In this document: positions 43,909-53,212 of the stretch, piece after piece
Layout of the letters: each line of letters begins with the position of its first letter
Position numbering within the stretch: the first letter of the stretch is position 1
Source: Streptomyces flavofungini
GTDB taxonomy: Bacteria > Actinomycetota > Actinomycetes > Streptomycetales > Streptomycetaceae
Direction of reading: 5' to 3'
NCBI RefSeq assembly: GCF_014650815.1
Contig: NZ_BMVR01000023.1
Span: 1-64,000, forward strand
Length of the DNA stretch: 64,000 nucleotides
The notes under the pieces: model-generated
What the model was told of the DNA's origin: nothing
Databases searched by the model: none
The model's input: only the letters and a program-made list of their open reading frames with translations
Translations under genes and position numbers: made by a program

Positions 43909-44483
43909 CGCTTCCCCCACTTCTCCGCATCGATCGTGGTGACGTAGCGCAGAGGCTGATTGGACGGATACGGCTGGGGCTCACCCGTCTTCTTCTTGAC
44001 CGTCTGCCACTTGCTGATGTCCAGGCAGTCCCGCAGCCGTGCCTTGGGGATCTTCGGCGCGGGGGCGAGCGAGACCACCTTGGTGTTGTGGGAGGGCGCG
44101 CCCTTGGTGGCCGTGCCTGCCTGCTTCATGGCCAGGAGGTCGCCCATCGCGCGGCCCAGCGCCTCCTTGGTGGCGTACTGCTTCAGCTTCGTGCCCTTGA
44201 TGTCGGTCTTCTCGTACGCCTTGGCCTGCTCCTCCCACATCCGCTCGTAGACCTTCAGGACGGCCCTTTTGTCCTTGGCGAGCGGGTCGGCGCTCTTGCT
44301 GGTCTCGGGCGCCGTGGGGGACTTGATGGGGGAGGGAGAGGTCTTGCCAGCGTTGCCGGTGTCGTTATCGCTGCAGGCAGTGAGCACAGCTGCGGCGCAG
44401 AGAGCGAGGGCGACGGCAGACGCGCTGCTTGATTTCCTCGTGCGAATTCCGGTATATGCCTGCTGGCTAGGTGCTCGTGTCAC
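43863..44483 (-). CDS. Lipoprotein, first gene of the Tad operon
   Basis: A 206-residue lipoprotein: basic start, hydrophobic stretch SASAVALALCAAAVLTAC with lipobox LTAC (lipidated Cys at about 36), then a Ser/Thr/Pro linker. The mature domain (RAVLKVYERMWEEQAKAYEK, then DIKGTKLKQYATKEALG) resembles the small NTF2-like outer lipoproteins of Streptomyces secretion loci. It is the promoter-proximal gene of the operon. Function unknown. Confidence 0.75.
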   Translation of the reverse strand: MTRAPSQQAYTGIRTRKSSSASAVALALCAAAVLTACSDNDTGNAGKTSPSPIKSPTAPETSKSADPLAKDKRAVLKVYERMWEEQAKAYEKTDIKGTKLKQYATKEALGRAMGDLLAMKQAGTATKGAPSHNTKVVSLAPAPKIPKARLRDCLDISKWQTVKKKTGEPQPYPSNQPLRYVTTIDAEKWGKRWMITRINSHGDQTC

Positions 44484-46270
44484 TGGGCCTCCGAGGGCGG
44501 CGTGATGCTGTGCCGTCGTCTCCCGGACCTGGAGAAATGTGCCGCGGGGGATCGTACGGCTGGTTCGAGCTGCGATGATGCGTTTATGTGACGGTCAGGC
44601 TACGACGCATGACGCCCGTAGCCCACACCTTTCACGCGCGTGCCGTCCAATAATTGGTCCGCATCTGGTCGCAACGAGTCACTGTTGTCGACAAGTTGTC
44701 GCACTCTGTGCCCAATAGGTCGTGCTTGAAGGAAGGCTGGGGCTGCAATGGCGAACGATCACGCCTGTACTTGCGACCGCGTCTGACGTCGCCGTGAAAC
44801 GCAGATGAGCATCTGGCCACGGTGCGTGATCTGACATGAGGGCTCGCTGCTGAGCTGGCTTCAGGCCCTCTAGAGCTGTGCTTTGGGAGGTTCTCCACGG
44901 TAGGCCCGCGCTTCGGGGTATTTGCCGTGGCAGGCCAGAGGACAGCGTGATCGCTGGTGTGACCCAAACGGGTGCGGGCGCTCGCCAAGCGGTGCTGGAG
45001 GCTGGCCGGCAGTGGACGTCCTCAGCCCGTGGCGGGGTCGGGCTGGGTGAGCCGGTCTACGCGAGCCGCGCAGACCGCCGAGGCGCGCCAGGTGATGCGG
45101 AGGGGGGCATGGGTGATCTCCCTGGGCGAGTCAGTGGATTGGTACAGCCAATTCACTGGCCCCGACCGGTCCGTCGACCAGTGGACCCCGACCACGGCGA
45201 CGGATTGGTCACGAACCCGCGATCCGGGCAGTGGTAGCAGCTACCACCGCATCGACCATGACCGGATCCGACCACCGACTTGCTGGCCACCAGACCGCAG
45301 GGCCTCAGGTCGTCGTAGGCCTGGCTCTACACGCGTGGTCGCGGCACGTTCTTAAGCCTGAGTGACACGGTCGGTGCATTCACTGCTGAGAGTCGGCAAC
45401 TCGTGGCGCGCGTCGGCCCTCCCTGCTGCGTCAGGGAGGGCCGATCTCCGAGTATGCCGCTCATGCACCTGCAGGAAGCCGGGCGTACTTGGGGCAGAGC
45501 AGCGTCTGTCAACGGTGGCCTCCTGCTTGCGGGCAGGGTGCGACGTCAATCGCGACCGCTCTGCGTTGTACAGCTCGCCTTGTTTACGTGGCTGCAGCAT
45601 CCGCCGCAATGCACGCAACGGCCAGAGTGAGTATCAATCCGTGTGTCTACCTGGCCACGCCTCGCGCCCGCAGGCACTCCCTGTCCGAGACGGCGAGAGC
45701 CGAGCACTGGCAGCATTCGCCTCCCGTCGTGACGGGGCTGTCCAGTCAGTAGGCGCCGGGTAGTTCGGCTCCTGCGTGCGGAGCCTGATCGTGATCCTCG
45801 CCGGTCTCCATACGCGGTCGACGACACGCTGATGGAGCCCGTACGCGCTTCGCAGCTCCGTTGCAGGGTGTTCACCGCTGCATGATCACCCACATCAGGA
45901 TCCCGGGCACTTGGTGAGCCAGGGTGGCTGCCGGAGGTTCCGCTGGAGCCGCTCCCGTCGTCAAAGCATCAGCCACCCGGGCTGACCAGATCGGGGACGC
46001 TTCCTCTTCGCGGTCGTGGCGCTCTCGGCCTGCTGCACGTGGGTACTGTGCGATGCCCGCTGGGCGGTCACCGCGTGGCTGTTCACCTGACGTGGTGCGG
46101 CAGCCGACCAGCGCGCCCACTTTCCGGCCCCGACGTCGACGGCGAACAGCGCGGGCCAGGAGGAGAAAGCATGCTGCAGTTCCTCCCGCCGGTCAGCCGA
46201 CTTCAGCTTGACTGCGCCGGCGGTGCTGGGGGGCGCTTAGTGGGAGTTGCCACCCTGGACCAGCGTCGCG
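44484..46270. other. 1.8-kb stretch without a recognisable gene
   Basis: Frames here have poor codon bias and no start, domain or conserved motif that I can support. The part next to 44483 must contain the Tad operon promoter. One strong hairpin is present at 45414-45443. I found no tRNA cloverleaf or CRISPR-like repeat. Confidence 0.5.
45414..45443. terminator. Isolated 12-bp hairpin
   Basis: cggccctccctg (45414-45425) pairs perfectly with cagggagggccg (45432-45443) around a 6-base loop. No gene ends close by, so it may belong to a lost gene or an unannotated small RNA. Confidence 0.5.
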
Positions 46271-46918
46271 TCAGATGACGGTCAGCTCGGCGAGGGTGCG
46301 CCGGGTCTGCTCGATCTGCTCGGTCGTCATGCGCTTGACTCCGACCTCTTGCTTGGATTCCGTGGCGGCGCCGTGCTGCCACCAGGATTCGCCGGTGGTG
46401 CGGTCGGCGACGAGGAAACGCTGCTTCATCGCGGGGCCGCGGACGATGAGGGTGACAGTGTGGGGTTCAGCGACGGCGGCGTGGATCATGCCGTGGTGCA
46501 GCGTGTAGCTGTCTCCGGCCTTCTCGGTTCGGACCATGTACGGCTGGAGCGCGCTGACGTCGATGCTCTCGTCGAGGTTGTTGTCCAGCCCGTACAGCGT
46601 GTGCTGGTAGCTGCCGCGCAGGATGCGCGAGGAGTAGGACCAGCGGTGGTTGTGGGGGCGGTCGAAGTAGCCGGGGAGGAAGATGTGCAGCCGCAGCCGC
46701 CAGCCGGACGGGTCGTCGTGCAGCACGAGCTTGTCGAGGATGTCGTAGTGCTCGGAGAGTTCGCACAGCCGCTCGTTGCCCGGCACCTGCTCGACCAGGT
46801 GGTGCAGGAGCGCGCGGTCGGTGGCGAGGGCGTCCAGCAGTTTGCTGGACGTGGCGTTCACGGTGTCGGTGTCGTTCCAGTCGAGGCCGTTCAGTGGTTC
46901 GGTCAGTTCGGTGATCAT
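46271..46918 (-). CDS. Cupin-fold protein
   Basis: A 215-residue protein with a double-stranded beta-helix core: LHIFLPGYFDRPHNHRWSYS gives the first metal-type motif (His89, His91), and HHGMIHAAVAEPHTVTLIVR the second. The layout is like cysteine-dioxygenase-type or small-molecule cupins. It is the last gene of an operon encoding kinase, NUDIX and radical SAM proteins. Its ATG overlaps the kinase stop (ATGA). The substrate is unknown. Confidence 0.7.
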   Translation of the reverse strand: MITELTEPLNGLDWNDTDTVNATSSKLLDALATDRALLHHLVEQVPGNERLCELSEHYDILDKLVLHDDPSGWRLRLHIFLPGYFDRPHNHRWSYSSRILRGSYQHTLYGLDNNLDESIDVSALQPYMVRTEKAGDSYTLHHGMIHAAVAEPHTVTLIVRGPAMKQRFLVADRTTGESWWQHGAATESKQEVGVKRMTTEQIEQTRRTLAELTVI

Positions 46919-47820
46919 TGGACGAGTCCCTTCTGGGGTGTGACTTCCGGGCTGAAGTCGCATGGCAGGGTGCAGTGCTCGGTGCCGGTGTGGCAGGCCA
47001 GGCGGAGTGCGTCGGGAAGGCCGAGGCCGTCGAGGTAGGCGAGGGCGAGCCCGGCGGAGAACGCGGCTCCGGCGCCGTGGGTGCTGCGGGTCGGCACTGT
47101 CTCGGCGCGGACGAGGTGGGTGCCGTGTGCGGAGCGGGCTCTTGCGCCTTTGTCGCCGAGGGTGATGATGGCGGCGTCTGGTCGGAACATGGACATCAGG
47201 CTGTCCGCGAGGGTGTCGACGTGGTCGGTCTGGCTCTGGGGCAGTCCGGTCTGGACGGCGTAGACGGTGGCCGTGCGCGCGGCCGCGATGATCGCGGGGT
47301 CCGGTTGGTCGTTGCCGAGGTTGAGCAGGACCGGTACGTCGTGAGCGGCGGCCGTCTGGATGGCGCGGGCGGCTGTGGGGGCCAGGATGCTGTAGCCGTC
47401 GATGTAGGCGAGACGGGCGTTGCTGATGGGGGTGAGGTCGAGTCCGTCCAGTTCGTGCAGTGCGGGGCCGGGTTCGGCGTACCAGGTGCGGGTGCCGCGC
47501 CGGTCGGCGATCACAGTGAGGTGAGCGGTCTCGGCTGCGGGGTGCATGGGGACCTGGTGGACGCCCGCGACGCGGAGCGCCTTGAGTACGTCCCTGCCGG
47601 GTCCGTCGTCGCTCACTGGGTTGGACAGCAGGATGGTGGTGGCCCCCCGGCCGGCGGCCACGGATGCGGTGATCGGTCCGTCGGCGGCCAGCGACATCTC
47701 GCTGTGGCGCACGACGGCGCCGGTGTCAGCCTGAGGGTAGCGGTCGACGTGGAGGACCCTGGCGTACGCGAGATAGCTCACGCACGCCAGGTCCCACCCG
47801 CGGTGGGGTATGCCGGTCAC
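46915..47820 (-). CDS. PfkB-family kinase-like protein lacking the catalytic Asp
   Basis: A 301-residue ribokinase-fold protein. Family features include DAAIITLGDKGARARSAHGT and the C-terminal anion-hole motif STHGAGAAFSAGLALAYLDG. In active PfkB kinases this motif is DTxGAGDxF; here the catalytic base Asp is Ala (GAGA). The fold is present but phosphotransfer may be lost or reshaped. The GTG overlaps the NUDIX stop by 4 bp, and the stop overlaps the cupin start, giving coupled translation. Confidence 0.75.
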   Translation of the reverse strand: MTGIPHRGWDLACVSYLAYARVLHVDRYPQADTGAVVRHSEMSLAADGPITASVAAGRGATTILLSNPVSDDGPGRDVLKALRVAGVHQVPMHPAAETAHLTVIADRRGTRTWYAEPGPALHELDGLDLTPISNARLAYIDGYSILAPTAARAIQTAAAHDVPVLLNLGNDQPDPAIIAAARTATVYAVQTGLPQSQTDHVDTLADSLMSMFRPDAAIITLGDKGARARSAHGTHLVRAETVPTRSTHGAGAAFSAGLALAYLDGLGLPDALRLACHTGTEHCTLPCDFSPEVTPQKGLVQ

Positions 47821-48263
47821 CGCGTCTGCGCCCAGCCGCGTTCGGAGTACAGGACGCCCTTGGCGATGTGGGCCAGGGCCTCGGCGGCGTAGGGGATCAT
47901 GTTCTCGGGCAGGGCGTCGGGGGCGAACTTCTGCCATCCGGCGCACTTGTCGGGCTCGCGGTTCTCCACGGTGCCCTGCCAGTGGATGGCCTCGAACAAG
48001 AGTGCCACGCGGCCTTCGTCGGTGTGGTGGTGCATGACGTGCACGAGGGCCAAGTCCTCGGGCCGGAGGGTAATGCCGAGTTCCTCGGCCGCCTCGCGGA
48101 TAAGGCCGGCGGTGGCCGACTCGCCCTCGTCCAGGTGCCCGGAGGGCAGGTGGAAGTGGCCGTCCATGTAGCCGGTGTTTTGACGCTCGCCGAGCCAGAG
48201 TTGGCCGTCATCGCGCAGGAGGAGATGCAGGTCGGTACAGGTCTTGTGGCGGTTGCCGGACAC
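47817..48263 (-). CDS. NUDIX hydrolase
   Basis: A 148-residue NUDIX-fold enzyme. The complete box GHLDEGESATAGLIREAAEELGI contains the metal-binding REAAEE. Family members hydrolyse nucleoside diphosphates linked to another group. ERQNTGYMDGHFHLPSG precedes the box as in MutT-like proteins. The GTG at 48263 follows GAAGGGCAG. Lying next to kinase-like genes, it could process a nucleotide intermediate or detoxify one. Confidence 0.88.
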   Translation of the reverse strand: MSGNRHKTCTDLHLLLRDDGQLWLGERQNTGYMDGHFHLPSGHLDEGESATAGLIREAAEELGITLRPEDLALVHVMHHHTDEGRVALLFEAIHWQGTVENREPDKCAGWQKFAPDALPENMIPYAAEALAHIAKGVLYSERGWAQTR

Positions 48264-48320
48264 GGTTCTGCCCTTCGGTGGGGTGGTGGGTCGTTGGGTA
48301 CAACGACGCGGTGGTACGGG

Positions 48321-50132
48321 TTAGTTGGCGGGAATGGACTTCCACAGGCGGCACACGGGCACGATGTCCGGGTAGGTCTCGCACGAGGAGCGGCCGTCGA
48401 CGACCAACTCGGCGGGGCAGCCGCCCATGCATGAGGCGGGGGCTTTGCAGCCGCCGCAGCCCGGCTTGGTCAGGGCTCCGGTGAACAGGTCGAACTCGTT
48501 GTCGCCCTTGCTCAGCTCGATGCGGCCGTCGGGGGTCGTGGTCGCGAAGTGCAGGTCGGTGTCGAACAGGAAGCTGCACACATACGCGCGGCCGTCGGGG
48601 AAGAGGCTGATGCGGTCCAGGGTGCGGCCGATGCAGCCCCGGTAGCCCTCGGCCTCGAAGCGGGGCATCTCCGAGCGGCGGGCGAACGTCGGCTGATACC
48701 AGCAGCGCGTCGTGTAGCCCGTGGCGGAGTCGCGGAGCCGGTCGGTGAAGTCCAACCACTCGCGAGGCTCCATGCCGTCCTCGGGGCTACCGTGGCCGCG
48801 CCCGATTATCGACATGACGTGGTACTTCACCAGGCTCACGCCGAGCTGGTCGGCGATGTCGAGCAGGCGCAGGCAGTCGGCCTCGTTGCGCTTGGAGACC
48901 GTGCAGATGATGCGGGTGTCGAAGCCGCGCTCGCACAGCTCGCGCAGCGTCACCAGGGTCTCGTTGAACTTCCCCGCGCCGCGCACGGCATCGTGGGTGG
49001 TGGCCGAGCCGCCGTCCACACTGATCTGCACGTACGCGAAGTCGGAGGGCTCCAGGCGGCGGAACTTGCGCCGCGCGGGGGCCAGGCCGTTGCTGGTGGT
49101 GATGACGTGCTCGTAGCCGATGCGGCCCGCAAGGCGGATGACGTCCTCGTAGCGGGGGTGCAGCGTAGGCTCTCCGCCCAGGATGGTCAGCTTGGAGCCG
49201 CCCATCTGCCGCCACGCGGAGAGCGTGTGGCCGATCTGCTCGTAGGGCATCTTCAGCGCCCGCTCCAGGCGGTCGCCCATGTAACAGCCCGAGCAGCGGA
49301 GCTGGCAAGCCTCGGTGATGTACAGGTACACGTTGCGGAAGCGCCCGTACTCGACACGGTCGATCTTCTGGGGCGCCGTGGCGTCGGCGGGGACCGGCAT
49401 CCGTGCGTGCCCGTATTCGTCCTTGCGGAAGGTTGGTGTGGGCAGAGGTGTAGGGGTCAACGTGGGGCTCCCTCTTCGTTGGGTGGTGTGGCGGGAGAGG
49501 GCGGCCAGGGCGGCCGCTACGACGCTGGCCGTGTCCTGCTCGGCGTCGACGGTGTGCCACGCGGCCCCGGCCGACCGCAGGGCGGCACGCAGGCCGGTGG
49601 CGTTGGCCCGGTAGCGGATCTGGCGAAGTGAGGCGGAGGTTCCGTGGTCGCTCCGGCGCTGCTCCAGCGGTTCCCCGCACTCCTGGCACCGGCCTAGTGG
49701 GGTGGATCTCGCCGGACGCCGCCGGTGGGGGTCACAGACAGGGCAGACCCGCCGCTGTTGGACGCGCCCCGCGCAGACGTCCGAGGAGGCGTTCAGCTCG
49801 ATCGCCGTCAGCCGCCATCGCTCCCGGGCACTGTCGTGCGCCAGGGCGCGGGCCTGGACTTCGTTGCCGGGGTATCCCTCCAGCAGTACTGCCGCAGCGC
49901 ACAGGGTCTTCAGGGCCCGGCGCACCAGCAAGGTCGCCGTCGCGTCCGGTAACCAGCCCAGGGGGTCACGGGTCTGCGTGAGTTCCTGGGCGAGCTGGTG
50001 GTCGGTGACGGCCTGGGCGCGGGCCATCTCGCGCAAACGGAAAACGTGGAGGCCGGGCCCGCTGGAGCACAGGTGCGCCGAGACGGTGCTCTTCCCGGAA
50101 CCCGGGGGGCCGAACAGAGCGATGACATCCAT
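48321..50132 (-). CDS. Adenylate-kinase-like/radical SAM fusion protein
   Basis: A 603-residue two-domain protein. Residues 1-215 form an NMP-kinase-like domain: P-loop LFGPPGSGKST (8-16), VLLEGYPGN, and a zinc-type lid with Cys130, Cys133, Cys149 and Cys152. A Pro/Thr-rich linker (LTPTPLPTPT) leads to a radical SAM domain with Cys276, Cys280, Cys283 in TEACQLRCSGCYMG and GGEPTLHPRY. A Cys-rich SPASM-like tail follows (CGGCKAPASCMGGCPAE, ending IVPVC). No stop separates the halves. Internal starts at TTG 49460 or ATG 49400 could also yield the radical SAM part alone. Substrate unknown. Confidence 0.8.
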   Translation of the reverse strand: MDVIALFGPPGSGKSTVSAHLCSSGPGLHVFRLREMARAQAVTDHQLAQELTQTRDPLGWLPDATATLLVRRALKTLCAAAVLLEGYPGNEVQARALAHDSARERWRLTAIELNASSDVCAGRVQQRRVCPVCDPHRRRPARSTPLGRCQECGEPLEQRRSDHGTSASLRQIRYRANATGLRAALRSAGAAWHTVDAEQDTASVVAAALAALSRHTTQRRGSPTLTPTPLPTPTFRKDEYGHARMPVPADATAPQKIDRVEYGRFRNVYLYITEACQLRCSGCYMGDRLERALKMPYEQIGHTLSAWRQMGGSKLTILGGEPTLHPRYEDVIRLAGRIGYEHVITTSNGLAPARRKFRRLEPSDFAYVQISVDGGSATTHDAVRGAGKFNETLVTLRELCERGFDTRIICTVSKRNEADCLRLLDIADQLGVSLVKYHVMSIIGRGHGSPEDGMEPREWLDFTDRLRDSATGYTTRCWYQPTFARRSEMPRFEAEGYRGCIGRTLDRISLFPDGRAYVCSFLFDTDLHFATTTPDGRIELSKGDNEFDLFTGALTKPGCGGCKAPASCMGGCPAELVVDGRSSCETYPDIVPVCRLWKSIPAN

Positions 50133-50377
50133 GGCAGCCACCTTCTGCGGAGTCGTAGGGGGACGTGCCCGGCCCATCGCACCGGCTGCACGGCACTCGG
50201 CGTGATCAACTTTCGTCCTGTGCAGGCTTGTTGCAGATGCCGCACGCGGTGTTGACGGTCGCGGCGAGGAAGGGGCGCCGCTCGGCACCGTGCCGTACAT
50301 CACGGCGCCGGGCAACGGCCTGGGGTCCCAGGGGCGGGCGGGGAGCCGGGGCCGTGGCAGGGCCGGGGCGGCGGCAC

Positions 50378-51306
50378 TCATCTGCGTGCCAGGCCGAGCG
50401 AAGTGTGCGCGCTGCCCCGGCGGGCGCGCAGGAACATCTGGCGCAGCATGCGGCGCTCGTCTTCGCGTATGGTCGCCTGGTCCGGGCCGAGCCGTTCGCG
50501 GCCGTGAGCGCACATGCGCTGGTTGATGACGATGAGGTCGCCGCGCGCCAGGAGGAACCTCCGCTGCCCGGCAATAACCTCGCGCTCCAGGGCCCGTGCC
50601 GCGCTCGTGTGCGCGTCGCGTGAGTCCATGCCAGGGAGCCCTCGCGTCGAAGCGGACGAATCCGTCCCGGTGCTCACGGCCGTCCAGGATAGGGAAGGGC
50701 ATGTACTCATCGCCGACGCCCGTCAGGTTGTCGAAGTCCCCGTACATGAAGGCACGCTCGGCCAGAAGACGGCGTTCCTCGTCGCCCAGGCGCAGCGCGG
50801 CCCGGCGGAGATGGGAGACCAGGCTGTGGCCGCCGCCGCTCGGGTCCGGGCGCAGGCATCACTGGGCGACGTAGTCCGGTGGTCGTGTGGCGTTTGACGA
50901 TGTCGATCTGGAAAGGGTGGTACCCGGTGCTGGTGACGTGCGCCGGCTCGCTGGCCGGATCGGTGCCGAGGGGCTGCCACAGCGGTAAGGCGTCGACGAT
51001 GTTGAGCGGGGTGGCGATCCATGTCAGCAGAGCTATGGCCGCCCTCGGGCCGTGCTCGGGGCCCAGGTCCAGCAGCGGCGCGGCTTCAATGATCACGAAG
51101 CCGTCCAGGTAGACGCCGTCGAGCGTGGTCTTGCAGTGGGCCAGCAGGTCCTCGGCGCCGACGGCGTTCGCGCGCAGGGCCTGGTAGGCCCGGTTGACGT
51201 CGGGGTGGAGCAGTTCGCCGTTGGCTTCGGCGTCCGGCAGGTGGGGCGCTTGATTGGCGAGGGCGTCGACGAGCCGCGCAGCGAGGGGTACGCGGTAGGG
51301 GGTCAT
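50378..51306 (-). pseudogene. Clavaminate-synthase-like (TauD-type) dioxygenase, disrupted
   Basis: From the ATG at 51306 (MTPYRVPLAARLVDALANQ) the frame runs to STGYHPFQIDIV. An extra base in the ttt run at 50893-50895 shifts it; restoring the frame gives NATRPPDYVA, then a TGA at 50859-50861. LRPDPSGGGHSLVSHL and FMYGDFDNLTGVGDEYMPFP follow in that frame. A further shift near 50650 leads to LLARGDLIVINQRMCAHGRE, which has the distal iron-ligand His. Three lesions mean no enzyme. The proximal HID motif is also changed to QID. Confidence 0.75.
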
Positions 51307-51403
51307 GACGGTTGTCTCCTTTTCGGAGCTCTGGCTGGTCGGGGTCGGGGCCGCTTGGTGGCGCTCGACGTCCCGGGCCGTCCACCGGGGCGCCGAGCGG
51401 CGC

Positions 51404-52309
51404 TCAGGGGGCCGCGTGCGGCGGAGGGAGCTGCATCGTGTTCTGCAGGCGGTCGAGGTAGAGCACGAGCTGCTGAGGCCGGTGGCCGGAGAGGGTTTCC
51501 AGGTGTTGGTCGGTGTCGGGGTCCGGGTCGCCCACGGTGTATGCCTTGATCGAGGCGCCGAGTTCCACGCTGAGCACGGTGCGGTCGATGCGCTGCGGGC
51601 CCGCCTGTCTCGTCCCGGCCTGTCCGTAGCCGGCCGTCGCGCGCTGCGCGGAGTGCTGGCCGAGCTCATGGGCGACATGGCGGGCGGCGTCAATGAAGCC
51701 CGCCGCGGTGAGGATGCGGTCGGCGCGGTCGTCGGTCCGGCGGGTGCCGTCCTCGGCGATGTAGGTCCGGTTGACCATGAACGCCTTGTCTTTGACGTTG
51801 CGCCAGTCGATCAGCCGGGCTTCGGTGGGCATGCCGTTCCAGTCGCCCATGCCAATGAGGAGGTATCCGGGCGCGGCGAAGGTGGTGTACCAGTCGGCCT
51901 CGATGGAGCGCACGGTGGCGGACCAGGAGCAGTCGTGCTTGGAGACCAGCGACAGCACCCGTTCGCTCAACTCGCCGCCCGCACCACGCAGCCGCACCGC
52001 GATGTTGGCCGGGGCGTGCCATGGTGCCCAGCCATGCTCGTACTCGTCCTCGACCGCGAAAAGGCCGTCATCGTGCACGAAGATCGCGTTGCTGTGGGGG
52101 GAGCCAGGCAGCGGGATAGCGGGGTAGCCGTGCATGTGCAGCAGCTTTTGCACCCTCAGCAGGTCGTCGGGGTGCAGCCCTTGCCACAGCACCGCATCCG
52201 GATGCTGCTGCGCGATCCATGCGCAGGCCTCCACGATGTGACTGTCCGTGCTGACGTTCCAGGAAAGGAGGCGGATCTCGTTGCCCGGATGGCTGTCGAG
52301 GGTGTTCAC
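51404..52309 (-). CDS. Endonuclease/exonuclease/phosphatase-fold protein, degenerate active site
   Basis: A 301-residue EEP-fold protein opening IRLLSWNVSTDSHIVEACAW. GMGDWNGMPTEARL supplies the metal-site Asp/Asn. The first Glu motif (usually QE) reads WQGLH and the last motif, SDHxP, is SGHRP, so two catalytic residues are altered. It overlaps its upstream neighbour, a complete EEP protein, by 4 bp (GTGA) and probably arose by duplication. It could be a regulatory or binding subunit. Confidence 0.72.
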   Translation of the reverse strand: MNTLDSHPGNEIRLLSWNVSTDSHIVEACAWIAQQHPDAVLWQGLHPDDLLRVQKLLHMHGYPAIPLPGSPHSNAIFVHDDGLFAVEDEYEHGWAPWHAPANIAVRLRGAGGELSERVLSLVSKHDCSWSATVRSIEADWYTTFAAPGYLLIGMGDWNGMPTEARLIDWRNVKDKAFMVNRTYIAEDGTRRTDDRADRILTAAGFIDAARHVAHELGQHSAQRATAGYGQAGTRQAGPQRIDRTVLSVELGASIKAYTVGDPDPDTDQHLETLSGHRPQQLVLYLDRLQNTMQLPPPHAAP

Positions 52310-53154
52310 ACCAAGCCTCCCTCGTATTCGAACGTGGCGATGACCGGCAGGTGATCGGAGAGTTCGCGAAAGCGGGAGTCATCCAGCACGTGGCAGGCCT
52401 TCAGGGGCCAGCGCAGATGGCGCGAGGGCAGGATGTAGTCCGAGCGGTGATCGCGGAGCTGCTGCCTGTCCGCGTAGCCGCAGCTGCGGGCGAACGGCAG
52501 CTTCAACTGGACCTGGGGGTCGACGAAACCGGCGGCCAGCAGCGCGTGCATGGCGCGTTTGTCCAGGCCTCCGTAGCTGCCGTCCGGGTTGAGGATGCGG
52601 TGTCGGGAGTAGTGCGAGGCAGGAAGCCAGTCCCACGAGTCCGGCTCGGGATCGCCAGGCGCCTCGCAGTTGAGGTCCCCGACCAGCAGGGTGTCGTGCC
52701 GCGTCCCGTACTCCGTTAGCCACTTCACTTCCGCGGCCCGGGCCTCGGGGTCGAACGGAGCCAGGTGGGTGTTGAGCACCCGAAGCGCGCCCGGCACGTT
52801 CTTCACGATCACATCGGCGCGCGACACGGCATGGTGGAACGTGCCACCGCCGACGTCCTTGAAGAAGCGGGCCATGCGGACCTTGGGGCCGCGCACGAAC
52901 GTGAGCAGATGACAGCCGTGATGCGCCGACGGCGCGAGACGGACCTCCGCACCCAGCGCCGCGGCGCTCGCGAGGACGCGTTCCTCGCCGCCCTCGTCGT
53001 AGTACTTGCCCTCCTGCACGCACCACACGTCGACATCGGCATGCCTCATCAGAGTCATCTGCTGCTGCCACCGGTCCCAGCGGAAGCGCCCGGCCTCGTG
53101 GTCGCGGCCGCCGTTGAGCAAGTTGTAGGTGGCGACCTGCAGGTACTGCTTCAC
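52306..53154 (-). CDS. Endonuclease/exonuclease/phosphatase-family hydrolase
   Basis: A 282-residue EEP-fold enzyme with the complete motif set: LQVATYNLLNGG, VWCVQEGKYY (catalytic Glu), LNTHLAPF, LLVGDLNCEAPGD and ELSDHLPVIATF. Such enzymes cut phosphodiester or phosphomonoester bonds in nucleic acids, nucleotides or lipids. There is no signal peptide, so it acts in the cytoplasm. The GTG at 53154 is preceded by AGAGGAAC. It is coupled to the degenerate partner. Confidence 0.85.
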   Translation of the reverse strand: MKQYLQVATYNLLNGGRDHEAGRFRWDRWQQQMTLMRHADVDVWCVQEGKYYDEGGEERVLASAAALGAEVRLAPSAHHGCHLLTFVRGPKVRMARFFKDVGGGTFHHAVSRADVIVKNVPGALRVLNTHLAPFDPEARAAEVKWLTEYGTRHDTLLVGDLNCEAPGDPEPDSWDWLPASHYSRHRILNPDGSYGGLDKRAMHALLAAGFVDPQVQLKLPFARSCGYADRQQLRDHRSDYILPSRHLRWPLKACHVLDDSRFRELSDHLPVIATFEYEGGLV

Positions 53155-53212
53155 GTGGTTCCTCTCAGCGGAGCTGGCCGCCCCAGACGGGCAGGCGGGA
53201 TTCGTGCCGGGT

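Noticed and set aside
44484..46270. Several 60-130-codon frames on both strands
   Set aside because: Poor codon bias, no conserved motifs, mutually overlapping; treated as non-coding.
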